Shown: positions 16,557 to 24,833, counted from the first letter of the stretch. The stretch: DNA of 64,000 nucleotides from Micromonospora sp. PLK6-60 (GCF_019890675.1 NZ_JAIOAA010000002.1:62001-126000); one strand, 5' to 3'. Made by a program: numbers and translations. Notes: a model not told the origin generated them from the letters alone.

Positions 16557-17560
16557 GCGGACATGTGGCGGTGCTCGGAGCGGGCTCGTGGGGCACCGCG
16601 TTCGCCAAGATCCTCGCCGACGCGGGGCGGGACGTGACGGTCTGGGCCCGGCGGGCGCCGGTGGCGGAGGTGATGCGCACGCAGCGGCGCAACCCGGAGT
16701 ACCTGCCGGAACTGGTGCTGCCGGACCGGGTCGACGCCACCGACGACGCGGCGGCGGCGATAACCGGCGCCGAGCTGGTGGTGCTGGCGGTGCCGTCGCA
16801 GACGCTGCGCGGCAACCTGGCCGAGTGGACCCCGCACCTGCACCCGGACTCGACCCTGGTCTCCCTGATGAAGGGGATCGAGCTGGGCACCACCAAACGG
16901 ATGAGCGAGGTGATCGTGGAGACCGCCGGGGTCCCCGCGGACCGGGTGGTGGTGGTCTCCGGCCCCAACATCGCCCCGGAGATCGCCGCCGAGCAGCCGG
17001 CCGCGACAGTGGTCGCCGGCACCGACTCCCGGCGCGCCGCGCTGGTCCAGTCGTCGATCCGGACGGCCTACTTCCGGCCGTACACCAACGACGACGTGAT
17101 CGGTTGCGAGCTGGGCGGCGCGGTGAAGAACGTGATCGCCCTGGCGTACGGGATCGCCACCGCGATGGGCTTCGGCGACAACACCCGGGCGATGCTGATG
17201 ACCCGCGGGCTGGCCGAGACCGCCCGGCTGGGCGTGGCGCTCGGCGCCGACCCGATCACCTTCGCCGGCCTGGCCGGCATGGGCGACCTGGTCGCCTCCT
17301 GCTCGTCGCCGCTGGCCCGAAACCGCACCTTCGGCGAGCACCTGGGCCGCGGCGAGACGCTGGAGCAGGCCCAGGCGGCCACCCGGCAGACCGCCGAGGG
17401 CGTGAAGAGCTGCCTGGCCATCCGGGACCTGGCCCGCGCGCACGGGGTGGAGATGCCGATCACCGAGCAGATCGAGCGGATCTGCCACGAGGGGATGGAC
17501 CCGCGGCTCGCCGGGGACGCCCTGATGAGCCGGACCGCCAAGCCCGAGTCGTACGAGTAG
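16553..17560 (+). CDS. gpsA: Glycerol-3-phosphate dehydrogenase [NAD(P)+]
   Basis: 335 residues. N-terminal Rossmann motif [18 protein letters not shown] (~5-22), the NADPH-binding stretch VTVWARR, substrate and catalytic blocks [25 protein letters not shown] (catalytic Lys in GAVKN) and [20 protein letters not shown]. It reduces dihydroxyacetone phosphate to sn-glycerol 3-phosphate for phospholipids. Follows plsC with a 4-nt overlap; the next gene starts directly after its TAG. Confidence 0.97.
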   Translation: MSGHVAVLGAGSWGTAFAKILADAGRDVTVWARRAPVAEVMRTQRRNPEYLPELVLPDRVDATDDAAAAITGAELVVLAVPSQTLRGNLAEWTPHLHPDSTLVSLMKGIELGTTKRMSEVIVETAGVPADRVVVVSGPNIAPEIAAEQPAATVVAGTDSRRAALVQSSIRTAYFRPYTNDDVIGCELGGAVKNVIALAYGIATAMGFGDNTRAMLMTRGLAETARLGVALGADPITFAGLAGMGDLVASCSSPLARNRTFGEHLGRGETLEQAQAATRQTAEGVKSCLAIRDLARAHGVEMPITEQIERICHEGMDPRLAGDALMSRTAKPESYE

Positions 17561-18685
17561 GTGGCGATGAGCGACTACCGCGACGGAACCCGGTGCGTGC
17601 GGGCGGGGCTGCCCGACCCGGTGCCGGGGGAGCCGTTCCTGCCCGGGCCGGTGCTGGCCGCCCCGTACCACCTGGACCCGTGGCGGGGGCCGGAGGCGGC
17701 GGCGAACGGCTACGGCCGTCCGGACAATCCGACCCGGCGGCTGCTGGAGGCCGCGATCGGGGAGCTGGAGGGGGGCGACTGCCGGGTCTTCGCCAGCGGG
17801 CAGGCGGCGATCACCGGGGTGCTGCTGGCCCTGCTGCGACCGGGGGACACCGTGCTGCTCCCGGCGGACGGCTACTTCCCGGTGCGCGCCTTCGCCACCG
17901 ACACCCTGGCCGGCATCGGGGTGCACGTGCGGTTCGTGCCCACCGCCGGGCCGTACCCGTCCCTGGACGGGGTGCGGCTGGTGCTGGTGGAGACACCGGC
18001 GAATCCCGGGCTGGACGTCGTCGACCTGCGGGAGCTGACCGCCCGGGCGCACGCCGCCGGCGCGCTGGTCGCGGTCGACAACACCACCGCCACGCCGCTC
18101 GGGCAGCGCCCGCTGGACCTCGGCGCGGACCTGGTGGTCGCCTCCGGCACCAAGGCGCTGACCGGCCACTCGGACCTGCTGCTCGGCTACGTCGCCACCC
18201 GGTCGGCGGAGCTGCTCGACCCGCTGGCGTCGTGGCGTACCGTCACCGGGGCGGTGCCCGGGGCGTTCGACGCGTGGCTGGCGCACCGCTCGCTGGCCAC
18301 CCTCGACCTGCGGCTGGCCCGGCAGACGGGCAACGCCGAGGCGGTCGCCCGGGCCCTCGCCGGCCGCGCCGACGTGACCGGGCTGCGCTGGCCCGGGCTG
18401 CCCGACGATCCGGCCCACCCGGTGGCCTCGGCGCAGATGCGTCGGGTGCCCGGCGTGCTCGCCTTCGACCTCGGCAGCGCCGACCGGGTCGCCCGGTTCC
18501 TCGACGCGGCCCGGCTGGTCAACGCGGCCACCTCCTTCGGCGGCGTGCACACCACCGCCGACCGGCGCGCCCAGTGGGGCGACGACACCCCGCCCGGTTT
18601 CGTCCGGCTCTCCTGCGGGGTGGAGGACCCGGCCGACCTGGTGGCCGACATCGTCGCCGCGCTCGACGCCGCCGGCCCGGCCTGA
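17561..18685 (+). CDS. Cys/Met-metabolism PLP-dependent enzyme (cystathionine gamma-lyase/synthase family)
   Basis: 374 residues. The aminotransferase-type fold of the Cys/Met PLP family: [21 protein letters not shown] (~49-69), [16 protein letters not shown] (cofactor phosphate-binding region), [25 protein letters not shown] and [15 protein letters not shown] containing the PLP Lys. The family eliminates or exchanges sulfur-containing side chains at the gamma carbon; the exact reaction (gamma-lyase, gamma-synthase or other) is not decidable here. The GTG start abuts the gpsA stop; an ATG six bases on is an alternative. Confidence 0.88.
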   Translation: MAMSDYRDGTRCVRAGLPDPVPGEPFLPGPVLAAPYHLDPWRGPEAAANGYGRPDNPTRRLLEAAIGELEGGDCRVFASGQAAITGVLLALLRPGDTVLLPADGYFPVRAFATDTLAGIGVHVRFVPTAGPYPSLDGVRLVLVETPANPGLDVVDLRELTARAHAAGALVAVDNTTATPLGQRPLDLGADLVVASGTKALTGHSDLLLGYVATRSAELLDPLASWRTVTGAVPGAFDAWLAHRSLATLDLRLARQTGNAEAVARALAGRADVTGLRWPGLPDDPAHPVASAQMRRVPGVLAFDLGSADRVARFLDAARLVNAATSFGGVHTTADRRAQWGDDTPPGFVRLSCGVEDPADLVADIVAALDAAGPA

Positions 18686-18712
18686 GGGTGCGTCCGGAAC
18701 GCCGCGCCGGGT

Positions 18713-18718
18713 TATCGT
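18713..18718 (+). promoter_or_regulatory. Probable -10 box (TATCGT) of the methyltransferase leader transcript
   Basis: TATCGT in GGGTTATCGTGACGG, about 137 nt before the methyltransferase ATG. If used, it gives a leader of about 130 nt holding a small ORF and hairpins. Confidence 0.4.
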
Positions 18719-18755
18719 GACGGCGGTCCCGCAACCGGGGCCCCGACCGGAGGAG

Positions 18756-18815
18756 GTGAGTCCGATCCGCCCGACAGCAGGACCGGCGCTCCCTCCCGGA
18801 TCCGGGTCGCGATAG
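18756..18815 (+). CDS. Leader mini-ORF (19 codons) upstream of the methyltransferase gene
   Basis: GTG start with a perfect Shine-Dalgarno GGAGGAGG immediately before it; encodes VSPIRPTAGPALPPGSGSR then TAG. It is rich in Pro, Ser, Gly and Arg and resembles no protein. Codons 10-13 form the left arm of a 10-bp hairpin whose right arm can alternatively pair with bases next to the Shine-Dalgarno of the downstream gene. This suggests a cis-acting leader peptide rather than a functional product. Confidence 0.5.
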   Translation: MSPIRPTAGPALPPGSGSR

Positions 18816-18844
18816 CGGCCCCGGGAGCGCCGACGAGCGTTCCC
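18784..18844 (+). promoter_or_regulatory. Mutually exclusive leader hairpins
   Basis: CGGCGCTCCC (18784-18793) is perfectly complementary to GGGAGCGCCG (18823-18832). The same right arm can instead pair with CGTTCCC (18838-18844; 7 bp with one G-U) directly before the Shine-Dalgarno GGAGG of the methyltransferase gene. Between them lies the 12-bp palindrome CCCGGATCCGGG. The left arm is inside the leader mini-ORF, so a translating ribosome would decide which hairpin forms. Confidence 0.45.
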
Positions 18845-18854
18845 GGAGGTTCCC

Positions 18855-19649
18855 ATGACATCTGTCGCACCCCACCCTGACCGTGCCGCCCTCGTCCGCC
18901 GGCTGCGCGCCGCCGGCTGCGTCTTCGCCGAGGACGAGGCGGAGCTCCTGATCGCCGCCGCCGCCGGCTCGGCCGAGGCGCTGGCCGGGCTGGTCGAGCG
19001 TCGCCTCGCCGGTCACCCGCTGGAACACGTACTGGGCTGGGCCGAGTTCTGCGGCCTGCGGGTCGCCGTCGACCCGGGGGTGTTCGTGCCCCGCCGGCGG
19101 ACCGCCCTGCTGGTGGCGACCGCGGCCCGGCTGACCGCGCCGGGGCCGGCGATGGTCGAGCTGTGCTGCGGCACGGGCGCCGCGACGCTGGCCCTGGTGC
19201 CGCTGGTCGCGCCGCGGTGGGCGGCGGCGGTGGACGTCGACCCGGCGGCCGTGGCCTGCGCCCGGCGCAACCTGGCCGGGCCGGGGGTGCCGGTGTACGA
19301 GGGGGATCTCTTCGACCCCCTGCCGCGGACCTGGCGGGGCCGGTTGGACCTGGTGGTGGCGAACGCCCCGTACGTCCCGACGGCGGCGGTGGCGCTGCTG
19401 CCGCCCGAGGCGCGGCTGTACGAGGCGCCGGTGGCGCTCGACGGCGGGCCGGACGGGCTGTCCGTGCTGCGCCGGGTGGCCGCCGGCGCGGCCCACTGGC
19501 TGCGGCCCGGTGGCCAGTTGGTGGTCGAGTCGAGCGGCGCGCAGGCCGCGACGCTCTGCGCGGTGCTGGACGGGTGCGGTCTGGCGCCCACCGTGGTCCG
19601 GGACGAGGAGGCCGGCGCCGTCGCGGTCACCGGCCGCCGGCGCGGCTGA
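18855..19649 (+). CDS. HemK/PrmC-like methyltransferase (putative protein N5-glutamine methyltransferase)
   Basis: 264 residues, ATG with GGAGG upstream. The layout is that of PrmC: a helical N-terminal domain (~1-55), RRLAGHPLEHVLGWAEFCGLRVAV, FVPRRRT, SAM-binding motif I MVELCCGTGAATLALVP, acidic VDVDPAAVACARRN, then the active-site loop. PrmC enzymes have NPPY there; this one reads NAPYVP, with the first Pro replaced by Ala. True PrmC methylates the GGQ Gln of release factors. The NAPY change is seen in a divergent actinobacterial branch, so the substrate is uncertain. A structured leader with a mini-ORF precedes it. Confidence 0.8.
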   Translation: MTSVAPHPDRAALVRRLRAAGCVFAEDEAELLIAAAAGSAEALAGLVERRLAGHPLEHVLGWAEFCGLRVAVDPGVFVPRRRTALLVATAARLTAPGPAMVELCCGTGAATLALVPLVAPRWAAAVDVDPAAVACARRNLAGPGVPVYEGDLFDPLPRTWRGRLDLVVANAPYVPTAAVALLPPEARLYEAPVALDGGPDGLSVLRRVAAGAAHWLRPGGQLVVESSGAQAATLCAVLDGCGLAPTVVRDEEAGAVAVTGRRRG

Positions 19650-19679
19650 CCAGCCGTGGCGGTACGGCCGACGGCGAAC

Positions 19680-19685
19680 TAGCCT
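19680..19685 (+). promoter_or_regulatory. Probable -10 box (TAGCCT) of the ROK gene
   Basis: TAGCCT about 39 nt before the chosen GTG, which leaves a short leader carrying GGGAGG. Confidence 0.4.
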
Positions 19686-19718
19686 CACGTCAGGCGGTTC
19701 GCGGTGGGAGGCGGTGGC

Positions 19719-20774
19719 GTGGTGGGCAGCGTGGGTGTGCCGGTGGTGGTCGGGCTGGACAACGGCGGCACCGCCAACAACGCCACCGTGCTGACGCTCG
19801 ACGGCCGGTTCCTGGTCGACGGGCTGGTGGAGATCCCGAGCGAGGTGCGCGCCGGGCCGGACGCCGCCGTCGCGGCGCTGGCCCGGGCGTTCGACAACGT
19901 GCTGGCGCTCACCGGGGTGCCCCGGGAGCTGGTGCGCGCGGTCGGGCTGGACACCCCCGGCCCGGCGAGCGCCGCCGGGGTGATCTCCTCCCGGGGCTCC
20001 ACGAACTTCGTCCACCCCGACTGGCGCGGCTTCGACGTGCGCGGCGCGCTGGCGGGGCGACTCGGCCTGCCGGTGGTCTATCACAACGACGGCAACGCGG
20101 CGGCGCTCTACGCCCACCACGTCCACTTCGGAGCCGACGCGCTGCGCCGCTCCTCCGTCGCCGCGATCGTCGGCACCGGCCTCGGTGGCGGGGTGATCGA
20201 GAACGGGCGGGTGGTCACCGGCGCGGCGGGCATGGCCGGCGAGTTCGGCCACGTGCACATCCCGCTCACCGGCCTGCTCGGCGCCGGCCAGCCGGTCCCG
20301 ACGTGCGCCTGCGGCTTCTCCGGCGACGCGGAGAGCGTGGCGTCGCTGACCGCGATCGAGCGCAACCTGCTGCCGTACTGGCTGGGCCGGCACCCCGGGC
20401 ACCCGCTGGCCGGCGAGACGCCGGCGCGGGCCGCGAAGCTGGTCCGGGGGTACGGCGAGCGCGGCGACGCGCTGGCCCGGGAGCTCTTCGCCCAGCAGGC
20501 GATGGCGCTGGGCCGGCTGTTCACCATCGCGGCCAACTTCACCGACCCGCACGCGTACTTCGTGGGTGGCGGCGTGGTGGAGGCGGCGCCGGAGTTCCGC
20601 GACTGGTTCCTCGCCACCGTCCGCGAGCACACCGTGCTCCGGGACGAGCAGGCCGAGGTGGCCACCTTCGCCCTGGTCCCGGAGCGGGACATGGCCGGCG
20701 CGCGGGGGGTGGCCATCGCGGCGGCGGAGGCGCTGCGCGCGGTGCCGGCGCCCCGGTCGCTGGTCGGCGGCTGA
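19719..20774 (+). CDS. ROK-family protein (sugar kinase-like)
   Basis: 351 residues from GTG at 19719, where GGGAGG lies 7 nt upstream; an earlier in-frame GTG at 19704 overlaps that Shine-Dalgarno. ATP-binding phosphate-1 motif VVVGLDNGGTANNATVL (normally DxGGT), sugar site and catalytic Asp HNDGNAAALYAHH, phosphate-2 IVGTGLGGGVIENG, GEFGHVHIP (the conserved His). The ROK zinc motif CxCGxxGCxE is altered to CACGFSGDAES: the third Cys is Asp. No DNA-binding domain is present, so a kinase role is more likely than a repressor. Substrate unknown. Confidence 0.85.
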   Translation: MVGSVGVPVVVGLDNGGTANNATVLTLDGRFLVDGLVEIPSEVRAGPDAAVAALARAFDNVLALTGVPRELVRAVGLDTPGPASAAGVISSRGSTNFVHPDWRGFDVRGALAGRLGLPVVYHNDGNAAALYAHHVHFGADALRRSSVAAIVGTGLGGGVIENGRVVTGAAGMAGEFGHVHIPLTGLLGAGQPVPTCACGFSGDAESVASLTAIERNLLPYWLGRHPGHPLAGETPARAAKLVRGYGERGDALARELFAQQAMALGRLFTIAANFTDPHAYFVGGGVVEAAPEFRDWFLATVREHTVLRDEQAEVATFALVPERDMAGARGVAIAAAEALRAVPAPRSLVGG

Positions 20775-20786
20775 GGCGCCGGCCGG

Positions 20787-20987
20787 TCAGCGGCGAGGCG
20801 GTGCGCCGGCGAAGGCGGCCCAGGCGGCGGGCGGGAAGAGCAGGACCGGCCCGGCCGGATCCTTCGAGTCGCGTACGGCGACCGTGCCGGGCAGGGCGGC
20901 CAGCTCCACGCAGGCGCCCTCGTCGCCGCTGTGGCTGCTCTTGCGCCACCGGGCCACGGCCAGCGCCGCGCCGATCGTCGGGGTCAT
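20787..20987 (-). CDS. DUF397-domain protein
   Basis: 66 residues. The diagnostic WRKSSHSGDEGACVELA (~14-30), VAVRDSKDP and WAAF are present. These small proteins pair with XRE regulators bearing DUF5753 in actinobacteria; the regulator gene lies directly upstream, 4 nt away. Molecular function is not established, though partners are thought to modulate each other. Confidence 0.93.
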   Translation of the reverse strand: MTPTIGAALAVARWRKSSHSGDEGACVELAALPGTVAVRDSKDPAGPVLLFPPAAWAAFAGAPPRR

Positions 20988-20991
20988 GGTC

Positions 20992-21837
20992 CTACCGTCC
21001 CTTCAGGAGGTGGTGGAGCTGGTCCCGACTCGCCGCCGGTGTCAGCGCGACGGTCCGGAGATGCTCCATGATCTTGGTGCAGGTGCGCAGGTCACCCGGC
21101 CGGTCGAGGACCATCTGCCCGGCCACCGTCTCCACCGAGGCGATGATCGGGTCCTCCGGGTCGGCGAACTCCAGGATGTGCAGCGACCCCCGGGTGCCCC
21201 GGTGGTATCCGGCGCTCAGCGGGATCACCTGAACGGTGATGTTGGGCAGCTCGGTCATCTTCAGCAGGTGCCGTAGCTGCCCGTCCATCACCGTCCGGTC
21301 GCCCACCGGACGCAGCAGGGCCGCCTCGTCGATGATCGCGTCGAAGATCGGCGGTTCGTCGCCGGAGAGCCGCTGCTGCCGGTCCAACCGCAGGTGCACC
21401 CGCTGCTCCACCTGCTCGTCGCCGAGGGTGTGCGGGCCGCCGCGCATGACCCCCCGGATGTAGTCCGCGGTCTGCAACAGGCCGGGCACCACGCAGGGTT
21501 CGAAGTTGGCGATCCCGGTGGCCTCGGCCTCCAGCGCGATGAAGTCGATGGTGCGCCGGTCGAGCAGGTACGAGTACGAGACCCACCAGCCGGGCTTGCG
21601 GGCGTCCTTGGCCAGCTGCACCGCCGCCGCCACCTCGTCGTTGCCGACGCCGTAGAGGGTGAGCAGGGCGCGCACGGTGGCCGGGCTGACCAGGGTCTGC
21701 GCGTTCTCGTACCGGGACAGCGTGCTCCGGGTGCTGTTGATCTCGTCGGCGGCGGCCTCGAGGGTGAGGCCGGCGGCCTCGCGGTGGGTGCGTAGGGCGA
21801 TCCCCAGCCGTCGGGCCCGTGCGGTCTTCGGTGCCAT
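20992..21837 (-). CDS. XRE-family regulator with DUF5753 domain
   Basis: 281 residues from the ATG at 21837; the open frame extends 25 codons further but the extension has no conserved features. Helix-turn-helix at ~8-62 (RLGIALRTHREAAGLTLEAAADEINSTRSTLSRYENAQT). DUF5753 follows with FIALEAEATGIANFEPCVVPGLLQT and TVQVIPLSAGYHRG. Pair with the DUF397 gene just downstream. In Streptomyces such pairs affect development and antibiotic production; the target here is unknown. Confidence 0.92.
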   Translation of the reverse strand: MAPKTARARRLGIALRTHREAAGLTLEAAADEINSTRSTLSRYENAQTLVSPATVRALLTLYGVGNDEVAAAVQLAKDARKPGWWVSYSYLLDRRTIDFIALEAEATGIANFEPCVVPGLLQTADYIRGVMRGGPHTLGDEQVEQRVHLRLDRQQRLSGDEPPIFDAIIDEAALLRPVGDRTVMDGQLRHLLKMTELPNITVQVIPLSAGYHRGTRGSLHILEFADPEDPIIASVETVAGQMVLDRPGDLRTCTKIMEHLRTVALTPAASRDQLHHLLKGR

Positions 21838-22128
21838 GCATCGATGGTCGCACATCGGTGGGAAATTGGGCATGAGAGAACGTCGATGAGAGTTGCATTC
21901 ATGCGTGGGCACCTGTCAATCTGTCACCACGTCCTCACCGCCGGTTGTCGTGTCGACGGCGGAGGTGAGCGACGGGAGGGGATGGGGCGCGCGGCGGTCG
22001 GGTTGGTCCCCCGGACTCGATCGCCGCGTGCCACGTCCGGACCGGGAGGAGCTGGGATGAGGACCACCACCCGCGGGCGGGGCCGGCATGTCTGCTGAGC
22101 CGCGGTGGAACGGACCGGGCGGTGCGCG

Positions 22129-22344
22129 ATGACCCGGTTCCTGGTGGTGCTCACCGACGTCCGCCCGTTCGACGGCCACGGCCGTAACGAGCGGGCCTGC
22201 CCCGAGCGGCGCCGCCAGGTGGTCGGCGCCAGCAGCCGGGAGGCGGCCGACCGGATCGCCGGGGCGTTCATGGCGCTGGGCATGGTCCGCGCCGGCCGGC
22301 AGCGGGTCAAGGTGATCGCCGTCGGGCGGCGCCGGGAGGGCTGA
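22129..22344 (+). CDS. Small hypothetical protein
   Basis: 71 residues from the ATG at 22129; a GTG at 22105 is an alternative start. Sequence MTRFLVVLTDVRPFDGHG, then a basic middle and an Ala-rich helix (SREAADRIAGAFMALGM), ending VKVIAVGRRREG. The third-position G/C pattern is gene-like and the length and beta-alpha-beta look suggest a small folded protein. No family recognised; no clear Shine-Dalgarno. It sits alone between the XRE gene and ddl. Confidence 0.42.
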   Translation: MTRFLVVLTDVRPFDGHGRNERACPERRRQVVGASSREAADRIAGAFMALGMVRAGRQRVKVIAVGRRREG

Positions 22345-22405
22345 GCCGATCCACCGGCCCGGGGTCAGCACGCCCCGGGCCACCCCGTCCGGTTACGCTC
22401 GGTAT

Positions 22406-22422
22406 ATCGGTCATTGACCGAT
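22406..22422. promoter_or_regulatory. Perfect inverted repeat upstream of ddl (operator-like)
   Basis: ATCGGTCA-T-TGACCGAT: perfect 8-bp arms around one base, about 56 nt upstream of a probable -10 box. The form is that of a dimeric repressor or activator site. No regulator gene is adjacent except the XRE gene. Confidence 0.5.
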
Positions 22423-22477
22423 TGCCAGGCATGCTCGTTCTCACCGGGTATCCCCAGCCGGCCTTCGCCACGCACAG

Positions 22478-22483
22478 TAAGGT
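22478..22483 (+). promoter_or_regulatory. Probable -10 box (TAAGGT) before the ddl leader ORF
   Basis: TAAGGT lies 7 nt before the GTG of the mini-ORF at 22491, as in leaderless transcripts. Confidence 0.5.
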
Positions 22484-22490
22484 CAACCGG

Positions 22491-22541
22491 GTGAGCGCCA
22501 TCGGCGAGCACGGCCAGCCGCAGCCGCGAGCGAAGAGGTGA
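22491..22541 (+). CDS. Leaderless mini-ORF (16 residues) in front of ddl
   Basis: GTG directly at the expected transcription start, encoding [16 protein letters not shown] and ending at TGA 22539-22541. The stop overlaps a GTG (22538) in the ddl frame and lies 5 nt before the GTG at 22547; the ddl Shine-Dalgarno (GAAGAGG) is inside its last codons. This suggests translational coupling. Confidence 0.45.
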   Translation: MSAIGEHGQPQPRAKR

Positions 22542-22546
22542 CCCCA

Positions 22547-23641
22547 GTGACCACCCCAGGCAAGACCCGTGTGGCGATCGTCTTCGGCGGCCGCAGCCCC
22601 GAGCACGGCATCTCCTGCGTCAGCGCGGGCAGCGTGCTGGGCGCGCTGGACCCGGACGAGTACGAGGTGGTGCCGGTGGGCATCACCCGCCAGGGGCAGT
22701 GGGTGCTGGCCAGCGGCGACCCGGCCGAGCTGGCCATCGCCGACCGCAAGCTGCCGGAGATCACCGCCGGTTCCGGCGCCGAACTGGTGCTGCGCGCCGA
22801 CCCCACCGCGAGCGGCCTGCTGGTGCTCGACCCGACGCAGGGCCCCCGCGCGCTCGCCGACGTCGACGTGGTCTTCCCGGTGCTGCACGGCGCGTACGGC
22901 GAGGACGGCACCATCCAGGGCATGCTGGAGATGGCCGACATCCCGTACGTGGGGGCGAACGTCTTCGCCTCGGCCGCCGCGATGGACAAGGAATTCACCA
23001 AGAAGCTCTGCGCCGCCGAGGGCATCCCGGTCGGCCCGTACGTGGTGCTGCGCACCGGGATGACGCTGACCGAGGAGGACAAGGAGCGGCTCGGCCTGCC
23101 CGTCTTCGTCAAGCCGTCCCGGGCCGGCTCGTCGTTCGGCATCACCAAGGTCGACGACTGGGCCCAGCTCGACGCGGCGGTCGCCACCGCCCGCGAGATC
23201 GACACCAAGGTGCTGGTCGAGGGGGCGATCGTCGGCCGGGAGATCGAGTGCGGCGTGCTGGAGGGCGAGGCCGGCGGCGCGCCCGAGGCGTCGGTGCTGG
23301 CCGAGGTCCGGGTCGTCAGCGGCCACGACTGGTACGACTTCGAGGCCAAGTACATCGACGACGCCTGCGAGTACGACATCCCGGCGAACCTGCCCGAGCA
23401 GGTCACCCGGCAGGTCCGGGACTACGCCACCCGGGCGTTCACCGCGCTGGACTGCTCGGGCCTGGCCCGGGCCGACTTCTTCGTCACCCCGGAGCTGGAC
23501 GTCTACCTCAACGAGATCAACACCATGCCGGGCTTCACCCCGACGTCGATGTTCCCGCGGATGTGGGCCGCCTCCGGCCTGGAATACCCGAAGCTGGTCA
23601 GCCGCCTCATCCGCACCGCCCTCCGCCGCGCCGGCCGCTGA
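22547..23641 (+). CDS. ddl: D-alanine--D-alanine ligase
   Basis: 364 residues. ATP-grasp ligase: N-terminal [25 protein letters not shown] (~5-29), [38 protein letters not shown] (ATP-binding Lys), [16 protein letters not shown] and C-terminal [28 protein letters not shown] with metal-binding Glu/Asn. It makes the D-Ala-D-Ala dipeptide of peptidoglycan; the position matches ddlA downstream of gpsA in mycobacteria. GTG at 22547 has GAAGAGG 8 nt upstream; GTG at 22538 is possible and would overlap the stop of the leader mini-ORF. Confidence 0.96.
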   Translation: MTTPGKTRVAIVFGGRSPEHGISCVSAGSVLGALDPDEYEVVPVGITRQGQWVLASGDPAELAIADRKLPEITAGSGAELVLRADPTASGLLVLDPTQGPRALADVDVVFPVLHGAYGEDGTIQGMLEMADIPYVGANVFASAAAMDKEFTKKLCAAEGIPVGPYVVLRTGMTLTEEDKERLGLPVFVKPSRAGSSFGITKVDDWAQLDAAVATAREIDTKVLVEGAIVGREIECGVLEGEAGGAPEASVLAEVRVVSGHDWYDFEAKYIDDACEYDIPANLPEQVTRQVRDYATRAFTALDCSGLARADFFVTPELDVYLNEINTMPGFTPTSMFPRMWAASGLEYPKLVSRLIRTALRRAGR

Positions 23642-23717
23642 CCCCCGCCGGTCCGCCGTTCCCTGCGGGTTAGCGCGAGCCGGACGGCCGCCGCGAGCCG
23701 AGCGGGCCAGCGCGAGC

Positions 23718-23740
23718 CGACAACTTCGGGGAAGTTGTCG
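23718..23740. repeat. Hairpin 1 with ACAACTTC core
   Basis: CGACAACTTC-GGG-GAAGTTGTCG, 10-bp perfect stem with a 3-nt loop, between the convergent genes ddl and DUF3515. Same core as hairpin 2, 17 nt downstream. It may serve as a terminator. Confidence 0.7.
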
Positions 23741-23757
23741 CCTCGGCGGCGTGCGAA

Positions 23758-23782
23758 GCGACAACTTCCCTGAAGTTGTCGC
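23758..23782. repeat. Hairpin 2 with ACAACTTC core
   Basis: GCGACAACTTC-CCT-GAAGTTGTCGC, 11-bp perfect stem. With hairpin 1 it forms a twin palindrome; arms of the two can also cross-pair. Confidence 0.7.
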
Positions 23783-23863
23783 CCGGGGACGCCGGGGTGA
23801 CTGGCGGCGCGGGGCACCGGGGTGCCCAGGGGCATGTGGGTGCTGGGGGTGCCTGGGGCGGGG

Positions 23864-24532
23864 TCAGCCGCGGGCGCAGCCGGCGGGGATGGACTTGGCC
23901 GACGGGACGGTGGCCACCACCGTGTCGGAGAACGGCGGGAGCCACTGCAACGCGCTGTCGTACGCGCCGGGCACGGTCAGCGCGACCGGCACCTCGCGGT
24001 CGACCGAGGTGAGCACCGTCGAGCCGTCCGGCTGCTTCGCCGGATACCAGCAGACCTTGTCCACCACCCAGACCTCGTCGGTGGCCGGGAAGCTCGGCGC
24101 CGCCCCGCCGCAGGCCACGGTTAGCGCGGGATCGCCGTACGCGGCGTTCTGCTCCGGACCGGCGGTGACCGGCCGCTGCGACAGGTCGCGGACGGTGTCC
24201 GGCAGTTGGGAGATCAGCGCGCGGCAGACCGTCGCCGGGCGGGCGGCCAGCGCCGGGGCGGCCATCTCGACCGGTGCGGTGGACTGGGGCCGGGGCGGGG
24301 TCGGGCTCGGCGCGGCGGCCGGTTCGGCGGGGGCGAGCCTGGCCAGCGCGAGCGCCGCCACCAGCGCGGTGACCGGCACGGCGACCAGGGTGGCGATCAG
24401 CGCGGCGCGCCGGTTCGTCCGGTCCGTGGCCGGCCGGTCGGTCGCCGGAGCGCCGCCGGTGCCGTCGGTCCCGGCCGCGTCGTCCGGCCGGTCCCGGCCC
24501 GCCACGGCGCGGGAGGAGGTGTTCTCGTCCAC
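23864..24532 (-). CDS. DUF3515 membrane protein
   Basis: 222 residues. Acidic/Thr-rich cytoplasmic N-terminus (~1-42), one membrane helix (AALIATLVAVPVTALVAALAL), a Pro/Ser linker and a C-terminal extracytoplasmic domain with three Cys (VCRALI, VACGG, VCWYPA) and VPLTVPGAYDSALQWLPPFSD-like ending. It matches the DUF3515 family (mycobacterial Rv2980 position, next to ddl and thiL). Function unknown. The GTG start directly follows the TAA stop of the Lrp-like gene, so the two form an operon. Confidence 0.88.
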   Translation of the reverse strand: MDENTSSRAVAGRDRPDDAAGTDGTGGAPATDRPATDRTNRRAALIATLVAVPVTALVAALALARLAPAEPAAAPSPTPPRPQSTAPVEMAAPALAARPATVCRALISQLPDTVRDLSQRPVTAGPEQNAAYGDPALTVACGGAAPSFPATDEVWVVDKVCWYPAKQPDGSTVLTSVDREVPVALTVPGAYDSALQWLPPFSDTVVATVPSAKSIPAGCARG

Positions 24533-24769
24533 TTAGAGGCGCACCACCGAACAGGTCAGGGTACGGGTGATGCCGGGCACCATCTGCACCTTGCTGACAA
24601 TGAGTTTGCCCAGCTCGTCGACGGTGTTGGCCTCGGTGAGCACCACCACGTCGTACGGCCCGGTGACGGCGTCGACGCGTGCCACGCCGGAGATGTCCGC
24701 GATCTGGCCGGCCACGTCACGGGCGCGTCCGACCTCGGTCTGGATGAGGATGTACGCCTGTACCACCAC
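24533..24769 (-). CDS. Stand-alone Lrp/AsnC ligand-binding (RAM) domain protein
   Basis: 78 residues: MVVQAYILIQTEVGRARDV, ISGVARVDAVTGPYDVVVLTEA and KVQMVPGITRTLTCSVVRL form the complete ferredoxin-like RAM domain without a DNA-binding domain. Such proteins assemble into rings and bind amino acids; some modulate full-length Lrp proteins. The GTG start has GGGAGG upstream. First gene of an operon with DUF3515. Confidence 0.93.
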   Translation of the reverse strand: MVVQAYILIQTEVGRARDVAGQIADISGVARVDAVTGPYDVVVLTEANTVDELGKLIVSKVQMVPGITRTLTCSVVRL

Positions 24770-24833
24770 TCGACCTCCCGTCCGTCGCCGCTCACTGGCG
24801 GCCCGAAGGGTGAAACTACCTTACGGAGCAGGC

